NCBI GenBank assembly: GCA_000697335.1
Contig: JNEM01012708.1
Coordinates: 1 to 28,819 of the forward strand
Origin: Conidiobolus incongruus B7586
Lineage: Eukaryota > Entomophthoromycota > Entomophthoromycetes > Entomophthorales > Conidiobolaceae
Direction: 5' to 3'
Length of the DNA stretch: 28,819 nucleotides
In this document: in pieces, positions 11,690 through 23,942 of the stretch
Layout: each line of letters begins with the position of its first letter
How positions within the stretch are numbered: the first letter of the stretch is position 1
The notes under the pieces: model-generated
The model's database searches: none
What the model saw: the letters and a program-made list of their open reading frames with translations, nothing else
What the model was told of the DNA's origin: nothing
Program-made: the position numbers and the translations under genes

Positions 11690-12580
11690 GACTTGATTTT
11701 TTTTATATGAAATTGACTGAATTTCTCATTGCTAGAGGTATCTTTATACTTATTTTTATCATTCTTAATTATGGGATTACATTATATTTTATTTAAATGT
11801 ATAAATACCCTCAAATAAAAATATGAGAAAAGATATAGATTCAATTTTAATACAATCATTTTAATATTAATAATTAAAACTAGAATTTAAAATCAGGACA
11901 AATTTAATTAATTAATGAAATGGGAACAAGCTCATAAAATACTACATCTATTATCCTATTCTAAATGAGATATACAGGTATAGTAAACCTTTCACAGATG
12001 AAAAATAAAAATATGTAATTCAAACTTTTATCATAGTATATAACTATCAATATAGAATAGAGGAGTTATTTTATAATAGATGAAAATAATAATTATTGAA
12101 TATATAAAATTGAGTAAAGTAAAATAATCTAAATTTGACGTTGGCTATGTATAAAGTCACTATGATTAATTGATGTTACTATCTTATTATTAAAAATATA
12201 AGAATGATAACCAGATGAATTTCATAATAAAATATAAGGACTATTATTAAATTTGGCAATAATTGTAATTTAATTGTTAAAGATATATGAGATGATTGAG
12301 ATATTAAAAATAGAATATATGCCTGCCAAATGGACTATATTTAAATAGTTAATATAGTTTATGAAATTAGTAAAAAATTTGAAATTATCTCTTTAAAAAT
12401 TGAGACATAAATTATGGTACATCAAAATTTTAAGGGCTTGTATTTTTAATATAAATAATTGGGTGGATATATGTTAAAATATAAAGTGAGTCAAGTCCCT
12501 GATATTAAATGGTGATTTGATAAATTTTAGTTAATAAATTATATATGAAATAGCTTGATTAAATGTTGTTTATAGTAATT
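11690..12580. other. Intergenic region upstream of INTS6
   Basis: AT-rich spacer between the INTS6 start and the 3' end of uL15m. The right-hand part is 3' flank of uL15m. Only the motif at 11768-11775 stands out. Confidence 0.6.
11768..11775 (-). promoter_or_regulatory. CCCATAAT upstream motif (INTS6)
   Basis: TCCCATAATTAAG on the minus strand, 78 bp upstream of the INTS6 ATG and in sense orientation. Confidence 0.6.
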
Positions 12581-13442
12581 CTAGTTCTTGGAAACCTCTT
12601 CAGTTTGCTTGGCTAAATAACCACGGTTCTCAGGATTGGTATAGTAAACTAAAATCAAAATGTTAAAAAGATATTATATTAAATACAAGTACAAGAAACT
12701 TACGAATATCTTTCTTCTTAGTAGGCAAGGCGAATTTAGGAAGGACAACATATTTGTCGGGTCTGAGCATAACCCTTAAACCTAAGGCATTATAGTAACG
12801 AGTAGTGATTTGACCGCCTTTAGCTTCAATATGGTGAATGGCATTAGGTGTGGCCTTGGAAACTTCGATATTAATAGGAGTATTGAATTCTTCAGCTCCC
12901 TAATTGAAAATATTAAACATTTAAATACTAAAAAGTAGCAAAGATTAAGTTACATCAGCTAAAAGTTTAACACCATCCTTCATGCGATGAATACATTTAG
13001 AATCAATCAGATGCTTCATGGTAATGGGCTTGGTAGGATCCAATCTACCCATATTGATCCAATGCTGGATACGGTTTAAGCGAATGGGCTTGAGATCGTA
13101 TTGGTGAACATTGGTAAAACCTCTCTTGGGTGCTAGCTTATGTAAGGGAGTTTGACCACCTTCAAAGCCCAAGCGTGGTTTGGAGTTTCCGGAACGAGCT
13201 TTTTGACCCTTATGACCTCTACCACAAGTTTTACCTAAACCGGAACCTCTACCTCTACCAAGTCTTTTTTCAGTAGAAACAGCACCTTTGTTATCTTTTA
13301 TAGAGTGTAAAGTAATGGGAACTTTAGGGGCAATCACTCTTTGAGTAGAAAGTTGAGCAAATTGGGTGTGGATTTGAGATTGACGCAAAATTGATTGCCC
13401 AGTAATGCTTAATCTATTAAAGGATGAGATTAATTTATTCAT
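12581..13442 (-). CDS. MRPL10: Mitochondrial large-subunit ribosomal protein uL15m
   Basis: This is a component of the mitochondrial 54S ribosomal subunit, homologous to bacterial L15. Exons 13442-12954, 12899-12704 and 12648-12581 give 250 aa. The introns are 54 and 55 nt, with phases 0 and 1. Residues 1-45 are basic, Ser-rich and hydroxylated, as expected of a mitochondrial presequence (MNKLISSFNRLSITGQSI). The L15 signature follows: a Gly/Arg-rich stretch RLGRGRGSGLGKTCGRGHKG, then the GGQTPL segment and KRGFTN. The C-terminal half (RRYYNALG-like, then LPKFALPTKKKDI) matches the extended fungal mitochondrial form. The symbol follows yeast usage. Upstream lies a variant of the shared motif, CCCACAAT. 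Confidence 0.94.
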
Positions 13443-13561
13443 GCTTTATTTAAACGAATATTTCAATATATAAATTTTATAAATTATTATTTTTAATTTT
13501 ATATATCAATAATATTGTAATGTTTAATTTTGGAATAAACATTAGATTGTAAAAATTCAAA

Positions 13562-13569
13562 ATTGTGGG
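13562..13569 (-). promoter_or_regulatory. CCCACAAT variant motif (uL15m)
   Basis: TCCCACAATTT on the minus strand, 119 bp upstream of the uL15m ATG and in sense orientation. It has one mismatch (T to C) from the motif used by seven other genes. Confidence 0.4.
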
Positions 13570-14807
13570 ATACAATCTGAACTCTTTCATTAAATCTTTC
13601 AAATGCGTTTCAAAAGTTATTGCAATTTTATCATGGATTTGCAACACAAGTATTGTTATTTTGATTAATGATAACTATTGATTTTTTGTATTTTTTCATT
13701 CATGATTCAGAGGAATTAATGCAAAGCCAACTTTAAAATTAAGTAAAATTTCTGAATTCAATATTATTTCAGTGAAGAATAAAATTTATTATTTGTTAAA
13801 TTAAAATTTTTCACAATAATACCACCAAAACCTCATAATGATCCTTTAAGAAATATTATGTTATTATATTTTCAACTAGCATACAAACTATCAGAACTAT
13901 ATATAGAATGGTCAATAAAGAATATGGTGAAAGTATTGTTACTTTTAGATATTATGAAAAATGGCTTGTATGTTTTCAAAATAATGATTATTATATTAAA
14001 AACAAACCATAGGCAAGTAGAAAAATACTATTAACTAATAAACATATCTGGTATTTTAGAAACTAATACTAATTATTCTGCAGAAGAATTTTAAAACAAA
14101 TAAATATAATCTTCTGTCGATTATCAAAACAATTAAAAGAATAGTAAAGATTAAAAATAACAAATTAGATACCTCAATAATAGATAATATTTGACAAATT
14201 GAATAGATTGATATACATCTCTCTCATTTACAAAATTGCAAAAAAAACTTAGAATATTTGAAGTATTTTATTATTACTAATAAAATATATATTTAATTGA
14301 TAATATAGTCTGTAGATTTTACTAAGTAACTAAATGAATAAAAGTTAAATAATCCTAAAATTATATAGAAAAAAAGTAATGTTTATAATATATTAAATTA
14401 GAAAACCAATTCATATTATAAATTAAAAAAAGTTAAATAAAAAATATATAAAGGATATTATTTTTACAAATTCCAAATATTACATTAGGTATTAAAAAAA
14501 TAAAAAAACAAACTATCTTCTATGTAAAGATTTAAATAAGATATAATAATAATAATATAAAACCATATAAAATAGTTAAAACATTATATATTTTAAATTA
14601 TAATCAGATTAGATTTTCAGAATATTCAATATACTTTCTTAATCTTATATTCAGTGATTGTTATTTTTTAAAAATTTTAAATTATTTTAAAAACTTAAAC
14701 AAATAAAAAATGAATTTTTAGAATTTATTAAAATAGTAGAAAAATGTAAAAATGATATATATGATTAATATAAATGAATAACAATAGTTAAAGATAGAGG
14801 AAGTAGG

Positions 14808-15082
14808 TTTCTTAATACCTTAAGAAATATATAATAATTAGATCCTTTAATATTAAGGTGCTAACTAATAATAATAAGAAATATATTAATAATTAGGCAA
14901 AAGGTTTATTTATGTAAGAAGTAATATAAGTTAAAGTATGAGCTAGAGAGAAGGATCTGAGTCCTTCTTATAGCTAAGTAGAATATATACACATAAGTAT
15001 GTAAGGCTAAGTAGCAGTGAGGTTACTCAGATGTGGGGATTTGTAAAATGTTGATAAGACCTAATTTGGATAATCAGGTCTT
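14808..15082. other. Hairpin-rich segment, possible structured RNA or old insertion
   Basis: Several perfect stems fall in 275 bp. TTTCTTAA/TTAAGAAA (14808-14815, 14820-14827) closes a 4-base loop. AGAAGGA/TCCTTCT (14949-14955, 14962-14968) closes a 6-base loop, with an outer AGCTA/TAGCT stem (14941-14945, 14971-14975). AAGACCT/AGGTCTT (15056-15062, 15076-15082) closes a 13-base loop. A near-repeat AAGAAATATAT..AATAATTAG occurs at 14822-14841 and 14876-14896. The segment has more G than its surroundings and no coding capacity. I recognise no Rfam-type signature (snRNA, RNase P, SRP). It could be a structured noncoding RNA, an organelle-derived insert or a degraded element; strand is unknown. 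Confidence 0.35.
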
Positions 15083-15504
15083 TAGTAGTGAATTAGAGTG
15101 AGGAAAGGTATCAATTAAGTAGTAATTGTTATAATACTTACAATTAAATTATAAAATAAGAGCAAGATTAAAAGTTTAAAACTGTTGTATATTAAAATAT
15201 AAAAATAGTAAATATATATATATATATATAAAGTTTAATAGATATAAGATTGATAACCTATATAAATATAACTTAATAATTACCTTAATAACTATAGACA
15301 ACAATATATTATTATAGCAATTATAATTAAATTATCATCAATTTTATAACTATAACACTAATTTATAAATACAATATTAAGTTAGGTAGAGCTTACAACA
15401 TAAGTTTGTCACCAAATTCTAATTAGATATAACATAAGCTAACTTTTTCTCCAATACTGTTGTTGAGTATTAATAAACATTAGCAACTTATTAGTAATCT
15501 CACC

Positions 15505-15546
15505 ACCTAATTATTTAAATGCTTTAGATTACTAAAATAATTAGGT
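15505..15546. repeat. 12-bp inverted repeat
   Basis: ACCTAATTATTT (15505-15516) and its exact complement AAATAATTAGGT (15535-15546) are separated by 18 bases. It could be a cruciform, a terminator-like hairpin or the remnant of a small element. No gene is adjacent. Confidence 0.45.
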
Positions 15547-17036
15547 AGAAAAGAAATTCCTATAAGGCTTTGAATTGATTATATATTAATGTATATATTT
15601 TGCTGTTATTTGTAAATGAATCAAAATAAAGTATAATATATCTAATAATTATTTTGGTTAGCAATAAATACATTGTATAATAATTAAAATTTAAATATTT
15701 TGGTAACTTGATAAATTTATTTGTCATGTCAGAATAAAGTTTGATAAAAATTCAGATTAAAAGTTCTTAGATTATTTAACCATATATAATTAGTTGACAC
15801 AGCATTATAATATTCGTTAGAAGTGATTTTATTAGCTTACTGCCATTAGCTACATTTTTCCCTTTTCTTATTTGAATGTGAGCAAAATTAGAAAAATGAT
15901 CAATAAAATATAAAATAATAAATGATATATATCTATTTATATTTATAAATTAATCTAATATATTTTTATTTTTAAAGATATGATACCATAAATTTAATTG
16001 AGCATATTATCAGATATAAAAAATAATAGTTGTTTTTTATAAAACGAATTATTTTAATGTTGACAGTATACCAATGATTTGACCACTAAATTGCTTTGGC
16101 AAAGTGAATTTGCAATTATTATTCAGAACATCTACAAATAAGACAGGGCATTAAGTTATATAATATTAATTTTGATAGTCATTCAAGGATAATACAGTTA
16201 TTTGATAATTTTTAATATAGAAAATAATACAATATTTTTATTATTAAAGTAACAATAACAGTTATTATGAAATGCATCTTTATAGGAATGGATTTAGCAT
16301 TTTATGATTAAATTTTTGACATGAAATTATCAAATATAAAAATAAAGAGCATGTATTCGTGAAAATAAAATACATTTAAACTCTAAATAATATCCAATAA
16401 TATGTCTCTCCAGTCAATTTTAATGAAGATCAGAAAATAAATTTATATATAAAGATTGTAAAAGAGACACTCTATTCTTATCTTAATATATAAATTTATT
16501 TTGCTTTAAACCTTAACTTAGAAATATTTTATATTATTCTATTGCTTTATATTTTGTATTCAGATTAATTGATTAGGAAATGATTGTGTTAACAAAATCA
16601 TAGTAGAATGACGAAATTTTTACTAATTGATCTTGTAACTCTGAAAATAATTGGTTTGGAATTACAAATTATGATCAAATAATCAAATAGTTTATAGATA
16701 TGATAGTATTGTTGAATTTGTATTAATAAAAAGGATTTTTTATACTACTTAGTATATAATAGCATTCTAATAATACTGACAATAAGTGTAAATTTAAAAT
16801 ATATCAAAATAAATAGTGATTTACCATCAATTTCCTAAACTACTGTACCAAATATACATTTAATAAGAAAAAATAAAATCATATGCATTAATTATTTATC
16901 ATTTTAACAAACATATTTCAAAATCAGAAAAAATCACAAAAGCTGAAAGTTATGATGAGAAGCAAAATAAACAAAGAAAAAAGAATTATAAATAGATGAA
17001 ATTTATACAAGGGAAAGGATTTATTAGAGTAAAAAT

Positions 17037-17375
<339 letters not shown>

Positions 17376-17464
17376 TTAATCAAGCTCTAACCCTGTCATC
17401 TTATTGGTCGTGTATTTTCATAATCTCCTTTTGACAATTTTTGATTGGTTTGCTAGAGGTTAGA

Positions 17465-17474
17465 AGAAGATTCT
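17465..17474. promoter_or_regulatory. Heat-shock-element-like site
   Basis: AGAAGATTCT is a perfect nGAAnnTTCn dimer about 195 bp upstream of the ubiquitin ATG, preceded by another GAA (17463-17465) that is not in strict register. Ubiquitin genes of the stress class are commonly HSF-controlled. A strong HSE has three units, so this is suggestive only. Confidence 0.35.
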
Positions 17475-18537
17475 AGGTGTGTAATATCTTCATGCAATTT
17501 CGCACAATTGGTTGATTTGTCATCAATTTAGTAATCAGAAGATGAATTATCCAATTAAGTATTAATAAATACTCATAATTTTAAAATGACTGCTATTTAT
17601 GGTATTTGTGACCTTAAGCTTATTAATATAATCTCTTAAAACAGAATTCAAAAATATAGCAAAAATTATTTTATTTTAATGTATTAATGACTAAATGGAT
17701 GATATAAAATATAGTTATCCAATCATATATTTTAATATATTATTCCTAATTTGATACGGATTAGTCTTTGAAAATTCTCTCTCAGGTTGGTTTTATAATT
17801 ATGGAAAGAATTACTCTAATGTAGATCGAATTGGGGTATAAATACAAACATCATTTATCTGATTAAGATTGGATATCGCAAATGAAATAGCATCAATTAG
17901 TAGTATTAGCAGAAAAACTAAAATACATTAAATATTATCAGTACTAAAGTTTAATTTCTCTTTTATTAAAACTATTATTATAATTTTAATTTGATCATTT
18001 TTAAAATTAGATATTTTTGATAATAATCTCTTACAAGAATTAAATTTACTTCATTGGTGAAAAAATTACTGATATAAAATAATTTCTTGAGTAATTGTAA
18101 GTATATATTAATATGATAATATATAATATTTCTATCATAATAATTTGAAATTATATATATACCTTTAATCATATATTTTTCCTACACTAAATCAATAATT
18201 TCAAATATATATCAAAAAGTAAAAGATATTTTAATTATCATGTGAGATTAATCTTTAATTAATAATAGTTTATGATAATTATCCTTTTTGAATTAAGTTT
18301 TATTTTAAAATCCCAGATATCTGTAATTTGTTAAAAAAAATCTATAAACTCCATCTCTAAAATTATCTATATGCTAATCCAGTATTTTAAAATACTCATA
18401 TTATTTTTATATGGTAAAACTTATAAAAATATGAATGGCTAATTTTAAATAGATTGATAATGTATATATTTATATTTTAACAATTTTTCATATTTGATCT
18501 ATTCATTCTAAGATTATATTATTAGTAATCGTGTATT

Positions 18538-18622
18538 ATTGAATAATTATTAGGTATGCTTGAATCCTAACGAATTATTCAATGACGATCACGTGATTCA
18601 GGAATTTATTAATTTTAATTCC
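18538..18622. repeat. Cluster of nested palindromes with a CACGTG core
   Basis: ATTGAATAATT (18538-18548) pairs exactly with AATTATTCAAT (18573-18583), enclosing an inner TTAGG/CCTAA stem (18550-18554, 18566-18570). Directly right is ATCACGTGAT, a 10-base palindrome with a CACGTG E-box, and then GGAATT/AATTCC arms ending near 18622. No gene is within 1 kb on either side. Confidence 0.5.
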
Positions 18623-20358
18623 TCAAACAACATTTATAGTAATAACTTGTGATCAAACTTCAATTTTATTGGTCTAGAAAGCAAGATATATGTTTTGTAT
18701 CAAATTGAGAATTTTAAAATTATATATTGTAATAACAAATTTTAAGCACATTTATATTTAAATTAGGCTTAATAACAAGTTATAATGCCAAATAAATTGC
18801 ATTTGAACTATTTGAAGTAGCATATTCTTGATAAGTTGTTTATTTGTATGCAGTATATTATTTTAATAGAAAAAATTTATTCAGTTCAATAATCCATAAT
18901 TACAGATAAATCGAATATTGCATCATTTTATATGCCATTTCCTTGTGAAATATATTATTATGATACTATTATTAAGTTGATATGCTAATATTTCTAAATA
19001 TATATCTAAAATCTATTGTACTCAATAGCAATGCTAATAGGTCATTTTCAACTGAAATCTTTAGCATTTTGTAACTAAATAATGATATAATATAAAATTA
19101 TTAGAAATAGATTTATGTGATTTTAAATTTAATATGGTAATAATCTACCATTATCACAATACAAATACATTATTTTAAATGGAGACATATCTTTGAATAT
19201 ATAAATATTCCAGATTGATTTCCAATGATAAAATAAATATAAATCTAAACTATTCAAACGATTAAATAATTAAGGTTGATAATATTTAAGTCATAATATG
19301 CTATATCATTTTGTACAAATATTCTAATTTGAAATTCAAGATATATATTAAGCTCTGAATTAAATGAGAAAATTGAAATATATATTAGTGAAAAAATTAT
19401 TTGAATGTTATTCCATATGATTACCAATATAAAGATATAAATATAACTAAAGTTAAATATTATAAAATATTGGTATTCTCATTTAATTTAATACAATTTC
19501 ATTAATTAATTGTATAAGAGTTATATATTACAGAAATTGGATTACAAAGGAGTATATATTTGGAATTCAATAAGATCAAACTATTGTAATAATTATTGAT
19601 ATTTTATTTCAAATCTACAAAATGATATTTGAATCTTTCCTGAATAGTAATAAAAATTATTTGAATTTTTAATAAATCGAATTATGTTATATTATTGATT
19701 AAAAAGATATAACTTAAATTCATTTCACTTGAAAAAATTATCAATCAAATAGACTCTTTGAAAAGCTTTGTGATCAAATTGATGCAAATTATTTTGAATT
19801 GAACTATATTGATTATGAACAAAAATATATAATTCATCCGAAAAATATTAAATAATATTAAAATTTGATGCCACTATAATCAATACCGGTTCTTTAGTAT
19901 AATTATTATATTAGTATCTTCATTATAAAATATTTCATTTTTGAATAAACCAGGTGATATTTAAAATTATTAGATAATGGTTGAATTATTTGAAATATCT
20001 TAAACATTTCAGAATTTATATTTAGAACCAAGTTCAATTTGCAATTTTTTGCGAAAATCTGTAATTGACAACATAACTTTTAACAAAGAATGAATTAAAA
20101 TATATAAAAATATAAATAAAAGCTTTTAACCTGTGAATGATACAGTATATTTGTTATAATACAATTTACTACATCCCAATTTCAAAAATTAAAATAAAAT
20201 GTTGACAATTTAATAATATAAAATAGAATATTCAAAATTTAAACTTGATATTCTTAATTTTATTATTGGGTTAATAGTATTACTATAATTATTGTAATTA
20301 GTATTTTAAAGATTGAATTTAAAATACTATTATTGATCAATTATCGATTCTAGATTGT

Positions 20359-23020
20359 CTAATGTTTGAAAGGAGATCCAGTTCTATCAGAATTAGACTG
20401 CTCTTCTAATTGTTTGAACCACATAGCTCTATACAATCCATTTTCTTTATTCAAAAGCTGCTCATGGGTACCTTGCTCCATGACATTACCATCTTGAATA
20501 TATAAAATCAGATCACTATTCATGATGGTGGTCAGGCGGTGAGCAACTGATATACTAGTTCTTCCAGTTGTAACGGAGTGAAGAGATGATTGGATTTCGC
20601 GTTCAGTAGTCCTGTATAAATATATTAATAAAATATTTAAAAATTGGTTTAAATAAAATAAACTTACACATCAAGAGCAGAGGTAGCTTCATCAAGTAAT
20701 ACAATACTAGGATTTTTCAAAATTGTTCTTGCTAATATAAAATATTAGTAAAACAAAATGATAATTAAATGATATGATAACTACCAATTGCAACTCTTTG
20801 CTTTTCACCTCCTGAAAGTCTTAACCCTCTTTCTCCAACTAAAGTATTGTAACCTTCAGGGAAGGATAATATTCTATCATGAATCTTTGATCTTTTAGCT
20901 GCATCTACCATTTGTTCATAAGAAGCCTCTGGGTCACCATATAAAATATTATGTTTGATGGTATCATTAAATAAGACCATATCTTGGGGTACAACACCAA
21001 TTGCTTTTCTAAGACTAGATAAAGTAATTTTGGAGATATCTTGACCGTTGACATAAATAGTTCCTGATTCAATATCATAGAATCTTAATAAACATCTTAA
21101 AATAGAAGATTTTCCACTTCCGGTAGGACCAACAAGAGCAATTTTTTGGCCTGGCGATGCTTTGAAAGAAATATTCTTCAAGGTGGGAGTACCGGGTTGA
21201 TAAGAGAAAGTAACGTTATCAAATACGATTTCACCAGGACCGGGAATAAGGTCGGTGGCGGATGGATCTTCTGTAACAGATGATTTTTGATCTAATAAGT
21301 CAACCAACTTATCCATATCAATAGAACTCTGCTGAATAATCCTATAGAAGGTGCCAAAGAAATTAAGAGGAGTTGCCAATTGGAGGAAGAAATTCTGGAA
21401 TAATACAAAATCACCAACATTGCGCTCACCTTGAGTTATTTGATAAACGACGAGCAGAGAACCAATTAATTGTCCAAAGACCAAAATGAAGTTTTGGGCC
21501 AAATTCAAAAAGGAAAGCGAAACATTGGTTTTATATTCTTCTTTTTGGTAAGCTACGGTGGCATTCTTTAAACGCTCCAGCTCATATTTTTCACCGTTGA
21601 AATACTTGACAGTTTCAAAATTGGTCAAACTATCAATAATGATAGAAGAAATTTGGTTTTCTTTTTCAATCATACTCTTTCTGAACTTGGTTCTCCATTC
21701 CGTAATAGCAATAGTAGCCCATGCGTAAAAAATCATAGTAAATAAAAGGATAATACTGTACAGATAATTAAGTTGGAAGAAGACAACTAAAGAAGAGAGC
21801 CCAATTTCAAGAAAAATAGGGAGCAATTGGAAGAGAATGTAGTTGTTCAAGAATCCAATGCTTTGTACGCCTCGATCAATGATTTTAACTAATTCACCAG
21901 ATTTTTTCTTAATATGGAAATCCAAAGAGAGGTGATGGACATGGTTGAATGTATGTGTAGAAAGATATCTTTGAGTATACTAAAAGAAAGATTAGTAAAA
22001 TAAGATTATATAAAAAGGATGAATTCATACTTGATTAATAGGGATCAGAGTGTAGTTTTGAGCAGATTTAACCAAACCATTTCCACCTTGTAAAAGCTTC
22101 AACCCAAAATAGATAAAAACTAAATACCAAATATATGATTTAGAAATTTCAGGTTCTTCAGAGCTTTTTCTCGCAGCAAGAGTATTGACAATTTCCTTGT
22201 TCACATAAGGAATGTTAACTGTGAATACAAGATTTAATAACATGAGGAAAAACGACAGGTAAACTAAACGTTGAAGATATTTGTCATCAGTAGGCCACAT
22301 GAATTTGAATACCTTTTTAACTCGATAATAGATATCTGACAAACCAGTCTTTTTGGTAACTGGAGCAATTTCTGCTGATTCCAAGTCTTGATAGGTACTT
22401 AATTGGCTGAATTTCCAGCTATAATTGTTAAGTTGGAGCCAATTTAAACAGTATCTACTGAAAACAGAGTTTGAAAAAAGTCTCATAAAGAATAAAAAGC
22501 ACATAAAGCCTTCAAAACTATCTAGTATAGTTAACTTTCCAGATACAATTACTCGAAGCCATCTCCAAGCCATAAGACCCTGAGCCGGAGCAGTTAAGAA
22601 ACCGATCCAGTAACCTGCCCAAGCATGGCTAATTGTTCCCAAAACTTCTAGTTCTAAAACAAAATATCCAACGATCGATCCTAATAAAAATAATTCCAAT
22701 AATAAGCTAATGGTGTAAGGTGTAGATAGCCATACAGAGTATAGAATGGCATCAGTAGCAATCGCCAAAAGTTCAGCCAAAATGAGGACGATACCCAATC
22801 CAGCAGTATAAAGAATAGAACCAAAACCTATAGGGCTTGCACTAGTAATTGAATCTTGAATTGGCTGGTAGGCATGGAAATTAGATGTAGCATGAAAAAC
22901 CTTCCAATATCTATAAATTCCTATGCCAATGATTGTATTGATTAATATTAAATAGACAACAGTATGAATCCATCCTAGATGGTTGAGTAATAATAGTTGA
23001 TCTAAACTTTCAGATCTCAT
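20359..23020 (-). CDS. HMT1: HMT1/ABCB6-type ABC half-transporter
   Basis: Four exons (23020-22031, 21979-20785, 20731-20668, 20611-20359) encode 833 aa, close to S. pombe Hmt1 (830) and human ABCB6 (842). The introns are 51, 53 and 56 nt and the phases agree. An N-terminal extension (TMD0, residues about 1-200) carries several hydrophobic helices. The ABC transmembrane domain runs from about 250 to 550 and includes the Atm1/Hmt1 block HHLSLDFHIKKKSGELVKIIDRG. The nucleotide-binding domain has Walker A GPTGSGKS (614-621), a Q-loop in VVPQDMVLF, signature LSGGEKQR (718-725), Walker B IVLLDEATSALD (Asp742, Glu743) and the H-loop His774. The family exports metal-thiol conjugates into vacuoles or endosomes, or moves porphyrins; which applies here is not visible. 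Presence of TMD0 argues against a plain mitochondrial Atm1. Confidence 0.93.
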
Positions 23021-23678
23021 TTTATCAATTAAAATTGGTAAAAGGAGAGAGAGATAATTTATAATTTCAATCGGAATTCGGTTAAATGATGTTGTGTGCT
23101 TACAAAATACGTAATTTTAATTCAAAATTAAAAATTTAGAAATGATTGGTAATTATTAGAATGATTTATCTCAGATATCGGTATATATATTCAGATAAAT
23201 TCAATGAATAGATAGACATTCCTCTATATTACAGTAATCAGATGATTTCATCAAATTAATTTGGTATTTGATCAATTATTAATATTATTGATTACTAATA
23301 CATGTGATAATTTTTCTATGTTAACTCAAACTTGGAATATTAATTAAAATTTTCCTAATTTTCTAGTAATTAATATATACACTTTATATTTTAAAATAAT
23401 TTGATTAAATTAATTAAACATTGCTTATTAATATAGTTATATATTCTAATTTAAATTGAGATTTGAATCAATTGTTATATTTGTATATTTGAACTTATAA
23501 AGGTTAACTGCTAAAAATCGAATTTCATAATTCAGTAAAAATTTTCTATACAAACCCATAATTTACATTGATAGGTAATCCATATAAACTATCTGAAAGA
23601 TGAGAGTTTGGATTATTCAACCTAAATTCATTTATACATTTTCGATTTTGATCAAATAAAACTTTTGATTGATCAAGA
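23021..23678. other. Divergent intergenic region (ABC transporter and CMC4-like ORF)
   Basis: About 650 bp of AT-rich DNA. It holds the motif at 23555-23562, oriented to the right-hand gene. No such motif faces the ABC transporter. Confidence 0.55.
23555..23562 (+). promoter_or_regulatory. CCCATAAT upstream motif (CMC4-like ORF)
   Basis: ACCCATAATTTAC on the plus strand, 116 bp upstream of the ATG at 23679 and in sense orientation. It supports a gene starting just downstream. Confidence 0.55.
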
Positions 23679-23880
23679 ATGGATCCAGTACCTTCAAATT
23701 CATTAACTAAAAAAAATTTAAGTATGTGACCATAAATCCTTACAAAAATGTCTGCAAGAGAATAATTTTGACAGATCCAAATGCATAAAAGAATGGGAAG
23801 AATTCAAGCAAATATGTGTTCAAAAATCTAAATCATTTGAAAATGCTTGTATTTGTATAATCTGTCCCATAATCATTTGA
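23679..23880 (+). CDS. Small twin-cysteine (CHCH) protein, CMC4-like; 5' end unresolved
   Basis: The 3' part, 23725-23880, reads in one frame as a cysteine-rich peptide. KCLQENNFDRSKC is followed by IKEWEEFKQIC and then, after VQKSKSFENA, a further Cys. All three spacings are C-X10-C and line up with CMC4/MTCP1, with its KCLQANSYMESKC. CMC4 proteins are imported into the mitochondrial intermembrane space by Mia40. The 5' end does not resolve. The natural ATG (23679) starts MDPVPSN and is one base out of frame with the Cys exon. A 35-nt GTACCT..TTTAAG intron (23688-23722) leaves the frame wrong. A GTATGT..GCAAG intron (23722-23758) restores it but removes the first conserved Cys. An assembly slip in the A-run at 23709-23716 or a decayed gene is possible. 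Confidence 0.45.
23866..23873 (+). promoter_or_regulatory. CCCATAAT upstream motif (tRNA-binding protein), inside the preceding ORF
   Basis: TCCCATAATCA on the plus strand, 69 bp upstream of the ATG at 23943 and in sense orientation. It overlaps the last codons of the CMC4-like ORF, so the two genes are very tightly packed. Confidence 0.55.
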
Positions 23881-23942
23881 TAATTCATATTTTTATTAAA
23901 TCGTGATTTAATCTATAACTTTACATCTATATAATTCCAAAA

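Larger units (their letters stand above)
13443..17036. other. Gene-poor 3.6 kb intergenic stretch
   Basis: No coding exon could be supported on either strand. Composition is mostly extreme A/T with a (TA)n run near 15213-15230. Two things stand out and are listed separately: a hairpin-rich, more G-containing segment at 14808-15082, and a 12-bp inverted repeat at 15505-15546. The last few hundred bases are 3' flank of the ubiquitin gene. Confidence 0.6.

Noticed and set aside
17978-18172. 64-aa minus-strand ORF rich in Ile, Tyr, Leu and Lys
   Set aside because: It is low-complexity translation of AT-rich spacer, without a promoter motif or conserved features.
23292-23298. TTACTAA, a Yap1/Pap1-type site upstream of the ABC transporter
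   Set aside because: A 7-mer with a single C is expected by chance many times in DNA this AT-rich.
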